Source: SbD1 sp039679945 | GTDB lineage: Bacteria; Desulfobacterota; Syntrophobacteria; Syntrophobacterales; Syntrophobacteraceae | Direction of reading: 5' to 3' | Assembly (NCBI GenBank): GCA_039679945.1 | Contig: JBDKTY010000081.1 | Coordinates: forward strand, 44,738 to 108,737 | Length of the DNA stretch: 64,000 nucleotides | Shown: one piece after another, positions 51,642 through 59,820 of the stretch | Position numbering within the stretch: position 1 is the first letter of the stretch | Layout: each line of letters opens with the position of its first letter | Notes under the pieces: model-generated | The model's database searches: none | The model's input: the letters and a program-made list of their open reading frames with translations, nothing else | Told to the model about the DNA's origin: nothing | Translations under genes and position numbers: made by a program

Positions 51642-52043
51642 ATGACTGGCTTTCAAACGATGGTTACCGCAATTCTTGCCGCGGTTGGCATCTACAGCAT
51701 CATAGCGGCATCACGCCGAGATCCCGGCGGATGTGACGGTACATGTTCCAGTGACGGTTGCGGAACCGGCATCTACAGCATCATTGCGGCATCACACGGC
51801 GGTTCCGCGGGGTGTAGCGGCACATGCTCCAGTAACGAGTGCGGGGCGTGGGTGTGCCCGGATGCGCATGCCCTGGCGCCCTGCCTCGGTTCACCTTCGG
51901 TTTCGCCGGGCAAGGCTCCCTCCCGAGTGCTCCCGAGAGATCCCGGGGCATGCGAGAATGTTGTTGATGCCGCTGATGGTTTTTCGACCGCCGATCGTCC
52001 CCTGGTTTCCCATGTTCAAGATTCTCCATGCAGGGGTTGCTGA
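51642..52043 (+). CDS. Cysteine-rich protein with a 27-residue tandem repeat
   Basis: 133 residues with a hydrophobic N-terminus (MTGFQTMVTAILAAVGIYSI). Two repeats of 27 residues follow: each begins GIYSIIAAS and ends C-x3-C-x4-C within GCDGTCSSDGCG and GCSGTCSSNECG. Thirteen cysteines in total suggest metal or Fe-S binding, or a disulfide-rich protein. The stop overlaps the start of the next gene (TGATG), so translation is coupled, which supports it being real. The C-terminal 60 residues are Pro/Ala/Asp-rich. I know no family. Confidence 0.55.
   Translation: MTGFQTMVTAILAAVGIYSIIAASRRDPGGCDGTCSSDGCGTGIYSIIAASHGGSAGCSGTCSSNECGAWVCPDAHALAPCLGSPSVSPGKAPSRVLPRDPGACENVVDAADGFSTADRPLVSHVQDSPCRGC
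51687..51848 (+). repeat. Two tandem 81-bp units inside the cysteine-rich gene
   Basis: Units begin GGCATCTACAGCATCAT at 51687 and 51768. The differences between units are mostly base substitutions without frameshift, consistent with selection on the encoded 27-residue repeat. Confidence 0.75.
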
Positions 52044-53497
52044 TGTCGGTGCTCGGTACCATTTCGCTCCTGTTGTTCCTGACCGCCCTCATTGCGGCCC
52101 TGCGCGGCTGGATTCCTCAACGGGTCCTTACCTTGCAGAGCGTTCTCGTGCTGACGGCCCTGGTTATCATCCTTCTTCGAGTCATTTTCGGGCCGCACGT
52201 TGTCTGGGCGCAGGTTTTTACCGCGACAAGCCTTCATCCGATAACCAGCACCATTGCGGGATTTCTCTTCGCCGGCGCGCTCCAGGCGGCGGGAGGATTT
52301 CAGGCCGCGGCTTCCATGGTCGCGCGCGTAACCCATACTCCCCTGGGGCTTCCCTTCGCGATCGTAGTGCTCGTGAACTTCCCTACGATTTTCGCGATGC
52401 CGTGCGGCCGCATCCTCGCCGCCCCGCTCATGCCGCTGGCGCTGATGCTGGGGTTCGAAATCGCCAGGCTTCACCAGGACAAGACCATGGTAGCGATGGT
52501 GGTGTTCGGATTTCTCGTGAACGCCGGGGCCTCATGCGCGCCCTCGCTAATCGGCGGCCTGGGTCTTCTGGGAGAAGGCATGGGCAGGTTTCCGATGGGA
52601 GCGTTTGCAAAGCCGAATGAGATGGGAATCCTTGCAATCACGGTCGCCACGATGGCCGTCATACGCCTGCATTACGGACGCAGTCTGAAAATGCGAGCCG
52701 AAGACATGACGACGACCCCTTCGGGTACGATTCCCGAATCCGCATATCTGTCCTTCATCCTTTTCTTCGTGGTTTTGGTCGTAGTCGTTGCAATAAGACC
52801 GCCGATCCCGATACAGACAATCCTCACGCTCATGACTGTCGTCATCATGTTCGTGGCGCGACTTTCCTTTCGCGACCTGCTGGGCGGAATCATGCTGCAT
52901 CCCTTGTCGGCGCTGGTGGCGGGATACATCGTTGCCGGAGCATTGCTGATCGCGGGCGGCTTCGAGGTGTTGCAGGCGGTCCTTGTCCTGCTGGCCGAGC
53001 ACACGGTGCTCGGGTACATCGGGGTCAGCGTCCTGATAGTGTTTCTCCCCCTCTTCCTGGCGATGCCCTGCGGCCGGATTATCTCGGTAAGTCTGATTCC
53101 CGGGGTGCTCATGTTCGGCGGCCGCGTCGCCGAGGCTTCCGGCTTCGCTCTCGCACCGGCCGTTCTGCTTTCGTCCTTTGTGCTTTCGAGCGCGGCCTCG
53201 TGTGGGCCCTCACCACTCGGAGGCGTCGGAAATATCGGCGAGGGCCGCCTGCGAATTCGCGGGTTCTGGTCGAGCCGTCCGCAATCGCTGGGAATATTTC
53301 TGGGCGTTCCACTGGCGGCGCTCCTGGTCCCGCTGCACGGCATCCAGCCAGCCTTCGACCTTGGATTTTCCCTCATAATGCTTCTGATCGGGGCAACGGT
53401 CGGGCTGCTGACAAATGTCCTGTTCGGCTACCGGTTCTGGCACATCGGGGGTATTGCCGGAGGCCTGCTGGTCGGCGGATTGATGGTGATGCTATGA
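52043..53497 (+). CDS. Polytopic membrane protein with two homologous halves (ion/anion transporter-like)
   Basis: 484 residues from the ATG at 52043 (GGGG six bases upstream; an ATG five codons earlier is in frame). About twelve helices. The two halves repeat: GALQAAGGFQAA / GALLIAGGFEVL, FAMPCGRILAAPLMP / LAMPCGRIISVSLIP, ASCAPSLIGGLGLLGEG / ASCGPSPLGGVGNIGEG. Such inverted or tandem repeats with half-helix loops are typical of the ion-transporter superfamily; DUF401-type proteins come closest in my memory, without certainty. MPCGR motifs contain a cysteine in each half. Next gene overlaps by 4 bp. Confidence 0.75.
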   Translation: MSVLGTISLLLFLTALIAALRGWIPQRVLTLQSVLVLTALVIILLRVIFGPHVVWAQVFTATSLHPITSTIAGFLFAGALQAAGGFQAAASMVARVTHTPLGLPFAIVVLVNFPTIFAMPCGRILAAPLMPLALMLGFEIARLHQDKTMVAMVVFGFLVNAGASCAPSLIGGLGLLGEGMGRFPMGAFAKPNEMGILAITVATMAVIRLHYGRSLKMRAEDMTTTPSGTIPESAYLSFILFFVVLVVVVAIRPPIPIQTILTLMTVVIMFVARLSFRDLLGGIMLHPLSALVAGYIVAGALLIAGGFEVLQAVLVLLAEHTVLGYIGVSVLIVFLPLFLAMPCGRIISVSLIPGVLMFGGRVAEASGFALAPAVLLSSFVLSSAASCGPSPLGGVGNIGEGRLRIRGFWSSRPQSLGIFLGVPLAALLVPLHGIQPAFDLGFSLIMLLIGATVGLLTNVLFGYRFWHIGGIAGGLLVGGLMVML

Positions 53498-53994
53498 AAT
53501 GGTCGCCGGTGAAGTTCAATGTGGCAATAATGGGCATCCTCGCGGTGTTCCTGATCACGATTGTCGCAAACGCCCTGGCGTCGCGTCAGCCATGGGTGTT
53601 GTTCTGCTACAAGTGCAAGGCATGCGACAGCTCCTGCATACTCGGTATCGATCCACAAGGATTTGTCGATGCCGCGCTTGCCGGTGATCCGCGCGTCTAC
53701 ATTTATGCGACAAACGTCAGATTGCGGCTGTCGAAAGCGGCCGCCATAGATCCGAATATGGTCATCGTGACCGACGGCGGAAAAGTCACGGCCCGGGCCG
53801 CCCTTAACGAACTGCGCATCGACCCGGCAACGGAGATAGTGACCTACCAGGTGCAAGCCCGTAACGCCGCGCAATTCTGTGTCCGATGCGGGGCCTGCGA
53901 GCGTTCCTGTGTGCTTGGACTCCCTCTGCTGCGGGCAATCAATCAGCTTCGCGACCAGAAAGCCCCCGAAGTGAAGGTGTCCCATGCTCAGTAG
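53494..53994 (+). CDS. Membrane-anchored protein with two [4Fe-4S] motifs (1)
   Basis: 166 residues. One helix (about 10-29), then two four-cysteine motifs, each C-x2-C-x2-C-x3-C: CYKCKACDSSCILGID near residue 38 and CVRCGACERSCVLGLP near residue 130. Between them is a helical segment of about 80 residues. The fourth cysteine lacks the usual proline, which is more like HdrC than ferredoxin. ATGA overlap with the transporter gene; 11-bp overlap with the next gene. Electron transfer at the membrane is inferred. Confidence 0.8.
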   Translation: MKWSPVKFNVAIMGILAVFLITIVANALASRQPWVLFCYKCKACDSSCILGIDPQGFVDAALAGDPRVYIYATNVRLRLSKAAAIDPNMVIVTDGGKVTARAALNELRIDPATEIVTYQVQARNAAQFCVRCGACERSCVLGLPLLRAINQLRDQKAPEVKVSHAQ

Positions 53995-54622
53995 GACCGC
54001 GCTGAAAATTTCGTTTATCATCCTGGCACTCACCATGGCGGCGTTTCTCATTCAGAAGACGCTTCAGCAGGACTTTCCCGGGAACTATCCGAAGTTTGCC
54101 GCGCCGGTCAACGCCAATTTCGAGTTCGCCGGTCAGCACATTCGCATCGGCGTCCCCAGCGAACTGAATGATCTTCGCGTCTTCGTGTTTGCATATGACT
54201 CCCGGGGACACATGCAAGCCGTGGTTAAAGCGGTGGAGGACGGAACCATCGAGGTCAGCGAGGGCGACTTCTCCGATATCGATGTGGGGTTTAGCCAGGG
54301 CAATCAGATCGCCGGGTTCGAGATATTAAAGCGCATGGACAGCTACACCCGCCAGGTGGATATGGCAAAAGCACTGCGGGAGGCAAACGAAAATGGCCGC
54401 CAAATCGGAATTCAACGCTGCCTATATCCGGTTTGCACACGCTGCATCGATGGATGCCGCAGCGTCATCTATGGAGGAGATTTGCCGCTGGAAATGCGCA
54501 AGTCAGAGGATGGAGCCATTGTGCCCGTCTACTCCAAGGGCAAATGTCCGCGCTGCGGGAAATGTTTTGTGTGGTGCCCGGTCAACGTCATAACGACATC
54601 GGGCTCACTAGTGGGGAAATAG
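53984..54622 (+). CDS. Membrane-anchored protein with two C-terminal Fe-S motifs (2)
   Basis: 212 residues. N-terminal anchor (about 9-25, Arg4 and Lys8 before it), then about 100 residues of mixed structure (FAGQHIRIGVPSELNDLRVF) that may be a small sensory or binding domain. The C-terminal third has CLYPVCTRCIDGCRSVIYGG and CPRCGKCFVWCPVNVITTSG; the second is a standard [4Fe-4S] motif, the first has wider spacing (C-x4-C-x2-C-x3-C). Predicted topology puts the Fe-S part outside the cytoplasm. Ribosome site AAGG six bases upstream. Confidence 0.8.
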   Translation: MLSRTALKISFIILALTMAAFLIQKTLQQDFPGNYPKFAAPVNANFEFAGQHIRIGVPSELNDLRVFVFAYDSRGHMQAVVKAVEDGTIEVSEGDFSDIDVGFSQGNQIAGFEILKRMDSYTRQVDMAKALREANENGRQIGIQRCLYPVCTRCIDGCRSVIYGGDLPLEMRKSEDGAIVPVYSKGKCPRCGKCFVWCPVNVITTSGSLVGK

Positions 54623-54634
54623 CAGGAATACGCC

Positions 54635-55021
54635 ATGTTGGAAGCACTGAATACCGCGTGTATTATCGCGCCGATAGCCGCGATCATATTTCTTGTACTT
54701 GATCTGGTAAGACGGGGAGCCACTCAAATCCTGCTGTGCATGGAGTGCGAGCAGTGCGCGGGCGCCTGCCCCGTTACGCTGAAAGCGGGCGCCGACTTCA
54801 TTGGACCCCGTGGCATCATGGCGGCGGCAAAGGTGGGGGACCCGTCGAGAGCAATTATACGCGGCGCACTGCTGTGCAACGGGTGTAAGGCATGTGAGCG
54901 CGTGTGTCCGCGTGGGTTGGCCCCCTACCAGGAGGTGACGCGCTGGAAAGCATCCATGATGTCCACGGCCAGCGGCGAGAGTGAACCGGCTGCTCCGAAA
55001 GTGTTCAGGACGCATTCATGA
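54635..55021 (+). CDS. HdrC-like membrane Fe-S protein (3)
   Basis: 128 residues: helix (about 5-24) followed by RR (LDLVRRGATQ), then CMECEQCAGACPVTLKAGAD and CNGCKACERVCPRGLAPYQE. The two motifs CxxCxxCxxxCP with the spacing of about 45 residues resemble HdrC, the subunit that carries two [4Fe-4S] clusters in heterodisulfide reductases. The arginines after the helix suggest the clusters face the cytoplasm, opposite to the two preceding proteins. Stop overlaps the next start by 4 bp. Confidence 0.82.
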   Translation: MLEALNTACIIAPIAAIIFLVLDLVRRGATQILLCMECEQCAGACPVTLKAGADFIGPRGIMAAAKVGDPSRAIIRGALLCNGCKACERVCPRGLAPYQEVTRWKASMMSTASGESEPAAPKVFRTHS

Positions 55022-55446
55022 AATCGACGACCACCTATGGGCAAAGGCTCGCGAATCAGGGCGCCGCGGAAAGGAAAAAACTAATGGATGTGGCTCTTTT
55101 CTACGGGGTTGCATGTCTTTTCATGGCCATTTCCGCACTTCTGTCGGGCATCCAGTGGAACGAGGCCAACGGGGTCCAGGAATACCTGAAGCTGGTGTTC
55201 CTGAATAAGCCCTTCATCGTGCTCGTCACCATCCTCGTTTTTGTTCTAAGCGGGGTCATGACGCAGATTGGGAAACACTACTTCCATCTCTCCTATTACG
55301 AGATCTCGATCATCTGGCTCGCGACCTCCTGGGCCGCAATGGCAACCCTGTGGTTTGCGAGCGGCATTAGACCTTCATCCTCGGAATTGATCGGCATACT
55401 CTTCTGCCATGTCGGGCTGGCGATTTCAACCATCGCCCGGGTATGA
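55018..55446 (+). CDS. Four-helix membrane protein of unknown function
   Basis: 142 residues; a basic N-terminus (AERKKLMD) and four helices (about 22-42, 60-80, 92-112, 118-140). No haem-ligand histidine pair is obvious; a few histidines (GKHYFHLSYYE, FCHVGLA) are present. Last gene of the operon. By position it may be the membrane partner, perhaps quinone-binding, of the Fe-S proteins. The family is not known to me. Confidence 0.7.
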   Translation: MKSTTTYGQRLANQGAAERKKLMDVALFYGVACLFMAISALLSGIQWNEANGVQEYLKLVFLNKPFIVLVTILVFVLSGVMTQIGKHYFHLSYYEISIIWLATSWAAMATLWFASGIRPSSSELIGILFCHVGLAISTIARV

Positions 55447-55510
55447 TCCGGGGGTCCGGAGACACCGACCGCGCCATTCGAAGTCATCGGGGGTCCGGTC
55501 TCGTTTCGAT

Positions 55511-55542
55511 TTTCCCGCCAGAAAAATGCCCCCGGCGGGAAA
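55511..55542. terminator. Hairpin after the Fe-S protein operon
   Basis: TTTCCCGCC and GGCGGGAAA, perfect 9-base arms, loop 14 bases, 64 bp after the stop. Likely the operon end. A direct repeat GGGGGTCCGG precedes it (about 55449 and 55488). Confidence 0.6.
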
Positions 55543-55732
55543 TCCTGGCAAGTTCGCGTCAAATTAACCGAAATCCGCCGTCCATTCTGAATCGATAAAA
55601 AATCTTTCCGACCTCCTTGCCCGGACCATTATCCGCCAATATATTTTCATCAGCGCGTGCTTTTAAACAAATCCGACGGTCCCCGCGCGTTGGTGCCAGG
55701 CCCGAGGATAGCATTGCGAAAGGAGACCCGCC

Positions 55733-56251
55733 ATGGATAACCTTGTCATCAGCGTTTTTGCGGATGAGGCAAAGGCCGAGGAAGCCCGAGGTCACCTCCT
55801 GGCAAGAGGGAGAAAAGCATCCCTGGAAATCGAGGACGCTGTGATCATGAAGAAGACGGGCGAGGGCGAGGTTGTTTTTCGCCACCTGGGTCATCAGCCA
55901 CTTGGCGGTGCATTAGTGGGTGCATTCTGGGGCGCGCTTACGGGTTTGCTTTTTCTCAATCCGGTTTTCCTGCTGGGTGGCGCCCTTCTCGGCGCGATTG
56001 TCGGAGGAGTCTGGGGCGCCCTGTCCCACATCGGCGTGGACACCGAATTCGCGGAGAAACAGGCCGAATCCATGACTCCCGGATCTTGTGCGGTACTCAT
56101 CATGACGAAGGCAAGAACGGACAGCATCCTCAAAGAAATCGTCGGCTTCGACGGGAATATCCTCCAGAACAGGCTCTGCACTCAGAAGGATGAGGAGCGG
56201 CACTGCTCGATACTGCCCAAGGACAAGTTCACTGTCGGGAATGCGGTTTAA
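55733..56251 (+). CDS. DUF1269 family membrane protein
   Basis: 172 residues, AAAGGAG upstream. The DUF1269 pattern is complete: MDNLVISVFADEAKAEEARG at the start, an acidic DAVIMKKTGEGEV strand, a Gly-rich double helix (GALVGAFWGALTGLLFL; GGALLGAIVGGVWGAL) and C-terminal SCAVLIMTKARTDSIL. The function is unknown; such proteins are frequent in stress regulons. Stands alone. Confidence 0.88.
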   Translation: MDNLVISVFADEAKAEEARGHLLARGRKASLEIEDAVIMKKTGEGEVVFRHLGHQPLGGALVGAFWGALTGLLFLNPVFLLGGALLGAIVGGVWGALSHIGVDTEFAEKQAESMTPGSCAVLIMTKARTDSILKEIVGFDGNILQNRLCTQKDEERHCSILPKDKFTVGNAV

Positions 56252-56572
56252 CCGGGATTCGCCGTTGCCCCGAAAAGGGCCAGCGGGCATACTGGGACAG
56301 ATCAATACTGGCTGGTTCGGCCGTCCGGGGTGGGGATGGTCTCGTCGGGGTATTGCCTTTTTTGGGGCAGGCTTGCCGGTGGTCGCTCGTTTGCCCGTTC
56401 ACCCTGAGTATCGAAGGGTAGAACGGGCCTGAGTAGGAGCGGACGCAATGCCGTTTCTCTCCTGCGCCCCGCCTTGCGAATGCGGGATCGGCTTCGGTCG
56501 GGGCAAACGGAGGATGGCGCCCTGCCGCGCGAATGCGGAAGTTACTTTACCCGGCACGAACTGCCGGCCCGA
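56252..56572. other. Intergenic region with a palindromic repeat
   Basis: About 320 bp between converging genes, no gene seen. Contains the repeat copy at 56394-56427 and GC-rich fragments (GCGAATGCGG) similar to other repeat remnants. Confidence 0.55.
56394..56427. repeat. Dispersed palindromic repeat, copy 5
   Basis: Most symmetric copy: CCCGTTC-ACCCT...AGGGT-A-GAACGGG. Confidence 0.75.
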
Positions 56573-57793
56573 TCAGCCTCGGCGGGGAACCGAGCGGCCC
56601 TGCCCGAGCCCCGCGGCATAATCCTGGAGCATGCGGAACTGGTCGGAGAGCGCGTGTTCCGTCACTCCGATGGGAGCTTTGAAGAAGGAAGCGAGGTGGG
56701 GCATGAGGCCGGCCTCCCCTCTTCTTTTCGCGAGTTCCGCCAGCCGAATCATGTCCAGCACCAGCGGCGCGGCCAGAATGGAGTCGTAGCCCTGCCAGAC
56801 GAACTGCAGCGACATCTTCACCCCCATGAATCCCCTGAAGTGTATGAAATCCCAGGCTGTTTTCTGGTCTTCCAGGGAAGGCACGTAATCGATGCCGACG
56901 GTAGTGTGAGGAGAGTAGCCGAGGATTTTGGAGAGGACCTGGTCCTTTGTCCTGATTTTTGATTCCTTGTTGCTGGGGTTGTTGAGCACCTGGCCGTCCA
57001 GGTTTCCGAGAATATTGAAACCTCCCCAGCTCATGACTTCCAGGTTGCGATATGCGAACATGGGGGCGAGAGCGGATTTGACAAGAGTCTCACCTGTCTT
57101 GCCGTCGTTGCCCATGACGGGCGCCCGGTTTTGTTCGGCAAATTGAACCATCGCGGGGATCAGCGCGCCGTTGGAGGGTGTGAAGTTGATGTAGGGACAT
57201 CCTTCCCGGATCGCGGCATAGGCGTAGAGTGTACTCGCTCTCACCTCCGACTTGTCGTTGCGCTCGAGGCATTCTTCAAACGCCGCGAGATCCCCGTGGC
57301 ATTCCCGGAGGTGAAGCGGCGGCTCGGTCGAGGCGAGGTTTACGACCAGCATCCCGCCCAGGCCGTGTCTTTGCCGGAAGGACCGATAGTTGGAGCGAAT
57401 GCATTCAATCTCCTCATGAAGCGTCCTGTCCGCCGCGGGTCGGCTACCGGCCAGCTTCTCGATCGCCTCGCCGCAATTGCGGGAGCACCCCGTATCGACT
57501 CCCTGCCGGAACTCGCGCAAGCCGTCCTGTATTTCCATGAGAATGGAAGGGTGAACGGGCGCCATCTTTTCGAATATATCCCCGCAATTCGCATCCGCGC
57601 TGCGAATGTCGCAACCGCCGAACACGAGGTCTTCCTCCGCGATCAGGTCGATCCCGTCGAACATCTCGGTATGCGTGACCATCCCGATCGGGGGCGAGAG
57701 TTTCTTTCGCAATGCGAGCACGCCGGCCGCCAGGGTCAAGGAAATCGAGCCCAGCGCACCGATCAGATAGACACCTGTTTTCACTTTTTCCAT
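56573..57793 (-). CDS. Inositol-3-phosphate synthase family protein
   Basis: 406 residues from the ATG at 57793; the frame is open 22 codons further but without family similarity. NAD-binding start VKTGVYLIGALGSISLT (G-x-x-G-x-x), core FTPSNGALIPAMVQFAEQN, GNDGKTGETLVKSALAPMF and the lysine-rich end FVWQGYDSILAAPLVLDMIR match myo-inositol-1-phosphate synthase of the archaeal/bacterial kind. It converts glucose 6-phosphate to inositol 3-phosphate for phosphatidylinositol or compatible solutes. Single gene, opposite to its neighbours. Confidence 0.88.
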   Translation of the reverse strand: MEKVKTGVYLIGALGSISLTLAAGVLALRKKLSPPIGMVTHTEMFDGIDLIAEEDLVFGGCDIRSADANCGDIFEKMAPVHPSILMEIQDGLREFRQGVDTGCSRNCGEAIEKLAGSRPAADRTLHEEIECIRSNYRSFRQRHGLGGMLVVNLASTEPPLHLRECHGDLAAFEECLERNDKSEVRASTLYAYAAIREGCPYINFTPSNGALIPAMVQFAEQNRAPVMGNDGKTGETLVKSALAPMFAYRNLEVMSWGGFNILGNLDGQVLNNPSNKESKIRTKDQVLSKILGYSPHTTVGIDYVPSLEDQKTAWDFIHFRGFMGVKMSLQFVWQGYDSILAAPLVLDMIRLAELAKRRGEAGLMPHLASFFKAPIGVTEHALSDQFRMLQDYAAGLGQGRSVPRRG

Positions 57794-58099
57794 TGTAATG
57801 ACAACTCTTGGGTGGGGTTTTGCCGTTGGTCGCCGAGGAAAGGCCGGAGCGCGCACCATTGCGCGCGGTATCGCCGATTGAGAGATTCTTCTTCGAGACG
57901 GACAAACGGCAGGGCTACGGGTGCCAACTTAAAACCTTGTTCGTCGAAAAGCAACAGAATCAGACAGGGATACAGGGAAATGACAAGACAGCCATGGCAA
58001 AGAGTGGCTATCGATCATACGGAAACTTAACTTTTCCTAACGGCAAAGGTCCGGCCGTTTGCCGATATTGTTGGATTTTGCTATCTTCAGGAGGGATTG
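57794..58099. other. Divergent intergenic region
   Basis: About 300 bp; probable promoter region for the inositol-phosphate synthase and universal stress protein genes. No clear consensus or repeat. Confidence 0.4.
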
Positions 58100-58519
58100 A
58101 TGTTCAAGCACATTCTCGTACCCACCGACCTCACGGACCGAAACCGGAAGGCGATGGAAATTGCGGTAAAGATGGCGCTGGAGGACTCCGCCCAAATTAC
58201 ACTCCTGCATGTCGTGGAGACAATCGACGATGCTAACACCGAGGATTTCCGCAAGTTTTACAAGCAGCTCGGCTCCCGGGCAGCCAGGAGAATGAACGAA
58301 ATCATCGAGGAATGGCGCCAGGAGGAACTGATCATCGACAAACAGGTACTCTTCGGCAGAAGGGTCCATGAAATCTTGAACTTTGCCGACGCAAACGGGA
58401 TAGATCTGATTATACTGAGCTCGCACAGGCTGGAGATGGGAAATGCCTCCCAGGGCTGGGGAACGATCAGCTTCAAGGTGGGAGTGCTGTCCCACTGTCC
58501 GGTAATGCTCGTTAAGTGA
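58100..58519 (+). CDS. Universal stress protein family
   Basis: 139 residues; ATG at 58100 with CAGGAGGG six bases upstream. MFKHILVPTDLTDRNRKAME at the start and a C-terminal SHRLEMGNASQGWGTISFKV then SHCPVMLVK. The last is the USP phosphate-binding loop position, but the canonical G-x2-G-x9-G-[ST] is replaced by a variant (GNASQGWGTIS), so ATP binding is uncertain. 12 bp before DNA polymerase IV; co-transcription likely. Confidence 0.9.
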   Translation: MFKHILVPTDLTDRNRKAMEIAVKMALEDSAQITLLHVVETIDDANTEDFRKFYKQLGSRAARRMNEIIEEWRQEELIIDKQVLFGRRVHEILNFADANGIDLIILSSHRLEMGNASQGWGTISFKVGVLSHCPVMLVK

Positions 58520-58531
58520 GAACTGCAAGCG

Positions 58532-59695
58532 GTGACAAGAAGAATAATGCACCTGGACATGGATGCGTTTTATGCCTCCGTCGAACAGGCCGACAATCCG
58601 GAACTCCGGGGAAAACCGGTGCTGGTTGGCGGCGCGGAGCGGGGAGTCGTATGCGCCGCGTCCTATGAGGCCAGGAAATTCGGCGTTCACTCCGCCATGC
58701 CCGTTTTCCAGGCCAAAAAGCTCTGCCCCCAGGGCATCTTCCTCCCCGTACGGATGAGCAGGTACAAAGAGGTCTCGCGCGCGGTCATGAACATTCTAGC
58801 GGGAATTTCGCCCCTGGTGGAACGGGTCTCCATTGACGAGGCCTTCGTGGACATCTCCGGGACCGAGGCGTTGTACGGCCCGCCGCGCGCCCTGTCGCTC
58901 AGGGTGAAATCCGATGTTCTCGTCGCGACGGCGCTTACCTGCTCGGTGGGAGTAGCGCCCAACAAGTTCCTGGCAAAGATTGCATCCGATCTTAAGAAGC
59001 CCGACGGGCTCACTATAATCGAGGAACAAGAGGTAGAGTCATTCCTGAAGGTACTGCCGGCAAGGAAGATTCCCGGCGTGGGCCAACGGACCGCCGAAGA
59101 ACTGAAGAACCTCGGTATTGTCAACGCGGCGGACATATTGAAGCTGCCTCTCCGCTTCTGGGTGAAAAGATTCGGGAAATGGGGGGTTCGTCTCCACGAG
59201 AAAGCCCGGGGCATAGATGACACGCCCATTGAAACCGTCTCGGACCCCAAGTCGATCAGCGCCGAGGAGACGTTCGCACAGGACATAGAGGATATGGCCG
59301 AGTTGGAAAAAATGCTTCTGTCACAGGCCGAAGAGGTCGGACGCGATCTGAGGAGCCACGGCCTCCAAGGCAGGACCGTCGTGCTGAAGCTGAAGTACTC
59401 CGACTTTAAGACGGTCACGAGAAGCCGTACCCTCCCCTCTCCTTTCGATTCCACGCAGGTACTGTTCACAACGGCACGACAGCTCCTGAAAGAACTCAAT
59501 CCCGCCCGAAAAGTCAGGTTGATAGGCGTGGGAGTCTCGAACTTCTCCGCCGGTTTCCGGCAGATGCAAATTGTGCCCGGGAAGGAATCGGAATCACGCG
59601 GATTTGAGCATCTCGACCAGGCCCTGGACCGAATCCAGAAACGTTTCGGAGACAAAGCCATCATCAGGGGAAGACTGTTCGAACCGCGCGACTGA
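58532..59695 (+). CDS. dinB: DNA polymerase IV (Y family)
   Basis: 387 residues from a GTG (TRRIMHLDMDAFYASVEQ). Catalytic motifs LDMDAFYASVE and VSIDEAFVDISG give the metal-binding Asp and Asp-Glu. Helix-hairpin-helix segment RKIPGVGQRTAEELKNLGI and little-finger domain KLKYSDFKTVTRSRTLP complete the usual layout. The C-terminus lacks an obvious beta-clamp peptide of QLxLF type. It performs error-prone translesion synthesis. No LexA-like site seen upstream. Confidence 0.94.
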   Translation: MTRRIMHLDMDAFYASVEQADNPELRGKPVLVGGAERGVVCAASYEARKFGVHSAMPVFQAKKLCPQGIFLPVRMSRYKEVSRAVMNILAGISPLVERVSIDEAFVDISGTEALYGPPRALSLRVKSDVLVATALTCSVGVAPNKFLAKIASDLKKPDGLTIIEEQEVESFLKVLPARKIPGVGQRTAEELKNLGIVNAADILKLPLRFWVKRFGKWGVRLHEKARGIDDTPIETVSDPKSISAEETFAQDIEDMAELEKMLLSQAEEVGRDLRSHGLQGRTVVLKLKYSDFKTVTRSRTLPSPFDSTQVLFTTARQLLKELNPARKVRLIGVGVSNFSAGFRQMQIVPGKESESRGFEHLDQALDRIQKRFGDKAIIRGRLFEPRD

Positions 59696-59820
59696 GGTTG
59701 GCGGTGACCGAATAGCGAAACGGCCATGCAATCTTCATGGCCGTGGAGTTTTACCCGGTACAACATACAAAGGGAACCAAGAGGGATACGGTTACCCGTG
59801 AAAACAGAAGGAGACATACC

